A stretch of DNA of 64,000 nucleotides from Sphingomonas soli NBRC 100801 (GTDB lineage: Bacteria > Pseudomonadota > Alphaproteobacteria > Sphingomonadales > Sphingomonadaceae), in contig NZ_BCTZ01000013.1 of NCBI RefSeq assembly GCF_001591025.1, forward strand, positions 186,001 through 250,000. Direction: 5' to 3'. Below, piece by piece: positions 60,106 through 64,000 of this stretch. The stretch's first letter is position 1; every line of letters begins with the position of its first letter. A program made the position numbers and the translations under genes. The notes under the pieces are model-generated. The model saw nothing but the letters and a program-made list of their open reading frames with translations, did no database searches and was not told the DNA's origin.

Positions 60106-60923
60106 CCGCGATCGACCCGGCGGAGCTACTGGAACTGCGCGCCGCGATCGGCCGTCAGGAAACCCAGGTCGCGATCCTCGAGACCGAGAGCCTGCGCCGC
60201 TACGCGCTCGCGATCGGGGCCGATCCCGATGTTGAGCGCTGCCAGCCGCAATTGGCGCATTGGGCCTTTTTCCTGCCCGCTGTTCGCGACTCTGAAATCG
60301 GTGCGGATGGCCACCCGCAGCGCGGCGGTTTTCTCCCGGCGGTGAAGCTGCCACGCCGCATGTTCGCGGCCGCCGACATGACCTTCCACGCCCCGCTACA
60401 GCTCGGCCAGCCCGCCGAAATGACCGGCACGATCGCGGATGTTGCACACAAGAGCGGACGTTCGGGCGATCTCCTGTTCGTCGAAGTCGATCGCGTCGTG
60501 ACGCAGGATGGCCTGCCGCGCGTGTCGGAACGGCAAAGCTATGTCTATCGCGGCGATAGCGGACCTGCGCCTATGCCGGCGCCCTCAGCGGACCCAATCG
60601 AGGGGGAGCTATGGCACCCGGACGAGGTCAATCTTTTCCGCTTCTCGGCGGCGACCTTCAATGGTCACCGCATCCATTACGACCTGCCCTATGCAAAAGC
60701 GGAGGAAGGCTATCCGGCCCTAGTCATCCATGGCCCGTTCACCGCGAGCAAGCTTGCCGAGCTCGCCGGACGCCTACGGCCTCTGGCCGGCTTTTCCTTT
60801 CGTGCTCAGGCACCGTTGTTTCTTGGTCAGCCAGTCAGACTGCAAACCAGCGCCGATACGTTTCGTGCCATTCGTGCTGACGGGATGATTGCAATGACAG
60901 CACTCCCCATTTGGTCGAAATGA
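60102..60923 (+). CDS. MaoC/HTD2-type dehydratase (acyl-CoA hydratase)
   Basis: A 273-residue hot-dog-fold protein of the HTD2/mesaconyl-C4-CoA hydratase group. Conserved parts are LLRRYALAIGAD-like SLRRYALAIGADPDV, GGFLPAVKLPRRMFAAADMTFH, and the hydratase signature LFRFSAATFNGHRIHYDLPYAKAEEGYPALVIHGP. It would hydrate or dehydrate an enoyl- or hydroxyacyl-CoA. A CoA-transferase remnant directly upstream with overlapping codons suggests it belonged to a CoA-dependent degradation operon that has been shortened. Confidence 0.88.
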   Translation: MTAIDPAELLELRAAIGRQETQVAILETESLRRYALAIGADPDVERCQPQLAHWAFFLPAVRDSEIGADGHPQRGGFLPAVKLPRRMFAAADMTFHAPLQLGQPAEMTGTIADVAHKSGRSGDLLFVEVDRVVTQDGLPRVSERQSYVYRGDSGPAPMPAPSADPIEGELWHPDEVNLFRFSAATFNGHRIHYDLPYAKAEEGYPALVIHGPFTASKLAELAGRLRPLAGFSFRAQAPLFLGQPVRLQTSADTFRAIRADGMIAMTALPIWSK

Positions 60924-60968
60924 CACGAACGGCTCGGGAACGCTTCAATCGATAGAGTTCGCCGTCGC

Positions 60969-61008
60969 AAGGGCGAGTTCGTGAGTTCAATCCTAGCAGG
61001 CAGCGCCA
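60969..61008 (+). other. tRNA-like 3' remnant
   Basis: The stretch GTGAGTTCAATCC followed by GGCAGCGCCA aligns with the tRNA-Thr fragment at 32221-32266, with about 8 differences in 41 bases. The T stem has one mismatch and no other tRNA part is present. It may be an old attachment-site scar or chance similarity. Confidence 0.35.
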
Positions 61009-61016
61009 TTGCCCCC

Positions 61017-61676
61017 TCAGGAGGCGCCCGGCCTGAATTCGGCCACGAGATCGTAGCGATCCCCCGGGAACAATTGCTCGACCAGCGTCACCGGTGCGTC
61101 CATCCGCCAGGTCCGCCGCTCGATCAGCAGGCACGCCTTGCCAGCCGCCATTTCCAGCAGGGCCGCCTGCCCCGCATCCGCCTCGACCGCGCGGATGCCA
61201 TGGCGCGCCCGTGTCCACGGAACATGGCCGAGCAGCCAGCTTCCGGGCGAAACCGTATCGAAGGATTCCTCCCCCGCTTCCGGCACCGCCGCGAGAAAGA
61301 TCGTCCGCGTCTCCAGGCAAAAGGGCCTTCCCGCCGCATGGTGCACGCCGGTGACGAGCAGTTCCGCGCCGTCGACCCGCCGGTCCAGCAATTTCCAGCA
61401 ATAGGCCTCGCCCCGCGCCGCGATCATCGCGGCGAGATCGGGCACTTCCAGCACCGCCGAATGCACTTGCGGGTCGGCCACGAACGACCCCGCCTTGCGC
61501 CGCCGTTCGATCAGGCCCGCGCGCGCCAGCCGGGTCAGCGCCTTGCTGACCGTGGCACGCGAGCAGCCATAGGATGCGACCAGCTCATGCTCGAAGGGGA
61601 TGCGATCCCCCGGCCGCCATTCGCCCGAATGCACGCGCGCCTCGATATCCGAGCGGATCCGTTCCTCGACGGTCAT
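61017..61676 (-). CDS. hutC: HutC, histidine-utilisation repressor (GntR family)
   Basis: A 219-residue GntR/HutC regulator: winged helix MTVEERIRSDIEARVHSGEWRPGDRIPFEHELVASYGCSRATVSKALTRL and a UTRA ligand domain (YCWKLLDRRVDGAELLVTG...GWLLGHVPWT). In characterised systems urocanate releases HutC. Start ATG 61676 overlaps the hutF stop by 4 bp, so it is made with hutF and can act on the palindrome 63035-63052. Confidence 0.92.
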   Translation of the reverse strand: MTVEERIRSDIEARVHSGEWRPGDRIPFEHELVASYGCSRATVSKALTRLARAGLIERRRKAGSFVADPQVHSAVLEVPDLAAMIAARGEAYCWKLLDRRVDGAELLVTGVHHAAGRPFCLETRTIFLAAVPEAGEESFDTVSPGSWLLGHVPWTRARHGIRAVEADAGQAALLEMAAGKACLLIERRTWRMDAPVTLVEQLFPGDRYDLVAEFRPGAS

Positions 61677-63016
61677 GCGAGCAGGGCCGCGACTGTCTGA
61701 CGGTAGCGCGCTGCCACGGCGTCCGCCGCGATATGGCGACCGTTCGCTACCATCTGCCGCCCGCCGCGCCACACACCGTGCACCGCGCCGTGCCGCGCGG
61801 CGAAGATCCATGCGTCTAGCACGCTGTCTCCCGCCATACCGGCAAGAGCTGGATGATCGCTATCCAGCGCGACGAGATCGGCGGGGCTGCCCACCGTCAG
61901 CCCGCCGCCCACGCCCAGCGCCTGCGCGCCACCGGCAAGCGCCGCATCGAAGAGCGTGCGCCCTACCGATGCGCCCTCTGCCGCGAGTAGCGCCCGGCGG
62001 CGATGCGCCAGCCGCTGGGAATATTCGAGCGCGCGGATTTCACCGGGCGCATCGATCAGAATGTTGGAATCGGTGCCGACACCGATCCGCCCGCCGCTCG
62101 CCAGATAGCGGATCGCAGGGAAAATCCCGTCGCCCAGATTGGCCTCGGTCACCGGACACAACCCCGCCACCGCCTTGCTCGACGCCAGCCGGTCGCATTC
62201 CCGGTCGCTCAGATGCGTCGCATGGATCAGGCACCAGCGAGGATCGACATCGGCATTGTCGAGCAGCCACTCCACGGGGCGCGCGCCGCTCCATGCGAGG
62301 CACGCCTCGACTTCCTTCACCTGCTCGGCAGCGTGGATGTGGACAGGACCGTCGCCAGCCAGCGGCAGGAGTGCGGCCAGTTCGTCCGGCGTCACCGCGC
62401 GCAGCGAATGCGGTGCGATACCAAGCACGCCGTCCGCCGGAAGCTTCGCGCGGCTTGCTTCGACCAGCCGCGCAAAGTCTTCCACATCGCTGAGGAACCG
62501 CCGCTGCCCCTGCTTCGGCGCGGCGCCACCAAAATCGGAATGGGCATAGAAGACCGGCAGGAGCGTCAGGCCTATTCCACTCGCCTCCGCAGCCACAACT
62601 ATCGCGCCCGCCGTCTCCGCCGGATCGCCGTAGCGTCCGCCATCCACGTCATTGTGCAGATAGTGAAACTCGCCCACGCGGATGAACCCGCTTTCGAGCA
62701 TTTCGACATAGGCCTGCGCGGTTATCGCGGCGATGTCATCGGGGGTCAGCCGGTCGAGGAAGCGGTACATCACTTCGCGCCAGCTCCAGAAATCATCATC
62801 GGGCCGCCCGCGCCGCTCCGACAATCCCGCCATGCCGCGTTGAAATCCATGACTATGCACGTTGCAAAGGCCCGGCAACGCCACGCCGTGCCGTGCATCG
62901 CCCGGACGCGGAGGCGCGCCTGGTTCGATCGATGTGATCGCATTGCCCGCGATGCCGATCCGCACGTCGAGCGCCCAGCCGGTGGTGAGCAGTGCGCTTT
63001 CAAACCAGAGATACAT
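61673..63016 (-). CDS. hutF: HutF, formimidoylglutamate deiminase
   Basis: A 447-residue amidohydrolase starting MYLWFESALLTTGWALD at ATG 63016 behind a strong AGGAGG. Metal site and family motifs are NVHSHGFQRGMAG, IAPHSLRAVTPDE, HIHAAEQVKEVEAC, LIHATHLSD and GVGTDSNILID. HutF converts N-formimino-L-glutamate to N-formyl-L-glutamate in the five-step histidine pathway, which then needs HutG. hutC follows with a 4-bp overlap; hutI is divergent. Confidence 0.93.
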   Translation of the reverse strand: MYLWFESALLTTGWALDVRIGIAGNAITSIEPGAPPRPGDARHGVALPGLCNVHSHGFQRGMAGLSERRGRPDDDFWSWREVMYRFLDRLTPDDIAAITAQAYVEMLESGFIRVGEFHYLHNDVDGGRYGDPAETAGAIVVAAEASGIGLTLLPVFYAHSDFGGAAPKQGQRRFLSDVEDFARLVEASRAKLPADGVLGIAPHSLRAVTPDELAALLPLAGDGPVHIHAAEQVKEVEACLAWSGARPVEWLLDNADVDPRWCLIHATHLSDRECDRLASSKAVAGLCPVTEANLGDGIFPAIRYLASGGRIGVGTDSNILIDAPGEIRALEYSQRLAHRRRALLAAEGASVGRTLFDAALAGGAQALGVGGGLTVGSPADLVALDSDHPALAGMAGDSVLDAWIFAARHGAVHGVWRGGRQMVANGRHIAADAVAARYRQTVAALLA

Positions 63017-63034
63017 CAACTGGGCCTCCTGAAT

Positions 63035-63052
63035 ATTATGTCTAGACATAAT
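63035..63052. promoter_or_regulatory. HutC operator, 18-bp perfect palindrome
   Basis: ATTATGTCTAGACATAAT, perfectly symmetric, contains GTCTAGAC, which fits the GT-N-TA-N-AC half-site rule for HutC-subfamily regulators. It lies between hutF (start 63016) and hutI (start 63078) and can repress both directions. Confidence 0.8.
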
Positions 63053-63077
63053 CCAGAGGCCCGCGCAACATCGCGCC

Positions 63078-64000
63078 ATGGACCGGCTATGGACCAATGC
63101 GCGACTCGCGACGATGGCGGGCGACGATCTGGGCGTGATCGAGGATGGCGCGATCGCATGCCGCGACGGCCGCCTGGTCTATGCCGGGCCACGCGCCGAC
63201 GCGCCCAAGGCGGCAGAGACCATCGATTGCAGCGGTCGCTGGATCACGCCGGGCCTGATCGATTGTCACACCCACCTGGTGCACGCGGGCAATCGCGCGA
63301 ACGAATGGGCGATGCGTCTGGAAGGCGTATCCTATGAGGAGATTGCACGCGCGGGCGGTGGCATTCTTTCAACGATGCACGCCACGCGCGACGCGAGCGA
63401 GGCAGAACTGGTCGAAAGCGCCCTCCCCAGGCTCGATGCGCTGCTTGCCGAGGGTGTCACGACAATCGAGATCAAATCCGGCTATGGGCTGCGCGTCGAG
63501 GACGAGCTCAAGATGCTCCGCGCCGCCCGTGTGCTGGGCACAGTGCGCGACGTCCGCGTCTCGCCCACCCTGCTCGGCGCACATGCCTTGCCCCCAGAAT
63601 ATGTCGGCCGCGCCGACGCCTATGTCGATCTGGTGTGCGAAGAGATGATCCCCGCCGCAATCGGCCTGGCCGACGCGGTGGACGCGTTCTGCGAAGGGAT
63701 CGGCTTCACCCCCGAACAATCCGGACTCGTGCTTGCCGCAGCGCGCGAGGCAGGCTTCGCGGTGAAGCTCCACGCCGAGCAACTCTCAGCGCTGGGCGGC
63801 GCAAGTCTTGCCGCCAGTCATGGCGCGCTATCCGCCGATCATCTGGAACATGCGACCGAAACCGATGCCCGCGCGATGGCCGAAGCAGGCACGGTCGCAG
63901 TGCTGCTGCCGGGCGCATATTATTTCATGCGCGAGACGCATCTGCCGCCAGTCGACCTGTTGCGCACACACGGCGTGCCCATCGCGCTCGCGACCGACTG
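63078..64000 (+). CDS. hutI: HutI, imidazolonepropionase (3' end outside window)
   Basis: Read directly from the plus strand; the frame is open to the window edge (307 of about 400 codons). It starts [20 protein letters not shown] at ATG 63078. [19 protein letters not shown] at 59-77 carries the metal-binding HxH, and [30 protein letters not shown] and [11 protein letters not shown] are conserved in HutI. It opens the imidazolone ring to give formiminoglutamate, the substrate of HutF. Control is shared through the palindrome at 63035-63052. Confidence 0.94.
   Translation, partial: MDRLWTNARLATMAGDDLGVIEDGAIACRDGRLVYAGPRADAPKAAETIDCSGRWITPGLIDCHTHLVHAGNRANEWAMRLEGVSYEEIARAGGGILSTMHATRDASEAELVESALPRLDALLAEGVTTIEIKSGYGLRVEDELKMLRAARVLGTVRDVRVSPTLLGAHALPPEYVGRADAYVDLVCEEMIPAAIGLADAVDAFCEGIGFTPEQSGLVLAAAREAGFAVKLHAEQLSALGGASLAASHGALSADHLEHATETDARAMAEAGTVAVLLPGAYYFMRETHLPPVDLLRTHGVPIALATD

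Noticed and set aside
59830..60447. 205-codon minus-strand frame
   Set aside because: Antisense to the CoA-transferase remnant and the dehydratase; Arg-rich shadow composition.
1..64000. CRISPR arrays, insertion sequences, rRNA genes, complete tRNA genes
   Set aside because: I looked for repeat-spacer patterns, transposase motifs and complete cloverleaf sequences and found none; only tRNA fragments were seen.

Overview
The window looks like a chromosomal segment of a GC-rich alphaproteobacterium, most likely a sphingomonad. The reasons are the alphaproteobacterial-type LexA boxes (GTTC-N7-GTTC), a TonB-receptor-led catabolic operon, a spinster-type MFS transporter, the imuA-imuB-dnaE2 cassette and the hut gene set. 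Genes are tightly packed, with many ATGA-type stop/start overlaps. The long open frames opposite real genes are GC-bias shadows and were left out.

Positions 1 to about 32,270 are a genomic island. Its right end carries a tyrosine recombinase (30521-32047) and a 46-bp copy of the 3' end of a tRNA-Thr(GGT) gene (32221-32266), which I read as an attachment site. The island holds a ParB-like gene and a DUF932 gene with twin hairpin leaders, hipBA, a LexA-controlled mutagenesis cassette (imuA, imuB, dnaE2), and a 1290-residue protein with a C-terminal nuclease-like motif. It also holds a short Argonaute with its SIR2-APAZ partner (SPARSA-type defence), with a PIN-like gene and an unknown gene directly upstream. 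Two SRAP genes sit around a second LexA box. A dense set of hypothetical genes follows, including three with HEPN-like R-x4/5-H motifs, a DUF3800-like/ParB-like pair, and a cyclase-like/transglutaminase-like pair.

Positions 32.3-39.4 kb look like older accessory DNA. Intact genes are a GIY-YIG-type protein, a DUF3606 protein and an AbiEi/AbiEii toxin-antitoxin pair with two 28-bp operators. A third copy of that operator lies 31.7 kb away, upstream of DUF932. The stretch 37.1-39.3 kb is debris: an RND pump fragment, a DUF2892 fragment, a metallo-hydrolase split by an in-frame TAG and a frameshifted GAF gene, next to an ArsR regulator. This is probably a decayed sulfide/persulfide-detoxification locus.

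Positions 39.5-51.1 kb (minus strand) form one catabolic unit: TonB receptor, carboxylesterase, TetR regulator, MFS transporter, acyl-CoA ligase, GH1 glycosidase, SDR and acyl-CoA dehydrogenase. A palindromic operator lies upstream. The order suggests uptake of an ester- or glycoside-linked compound, hydrolysis, CoA activation and oxidation. The substrate cannot be read from sequence. An M28-like protein and a serine hydrolase lie divergently beyond it.

Positions 54-60 kb hold lipoproteins, a cold-shock-like membrane protein, a protein joining a DNA-binding domain to a Ser/Thr kinase, membrane and repeat segments, and a CoA-transferase remnant next to an HTD2-type dehydratase. The window ends in histidine-utilisation genes (hutC, hutF, divergent hutI) with a perfect 18-bp palindrome between them.
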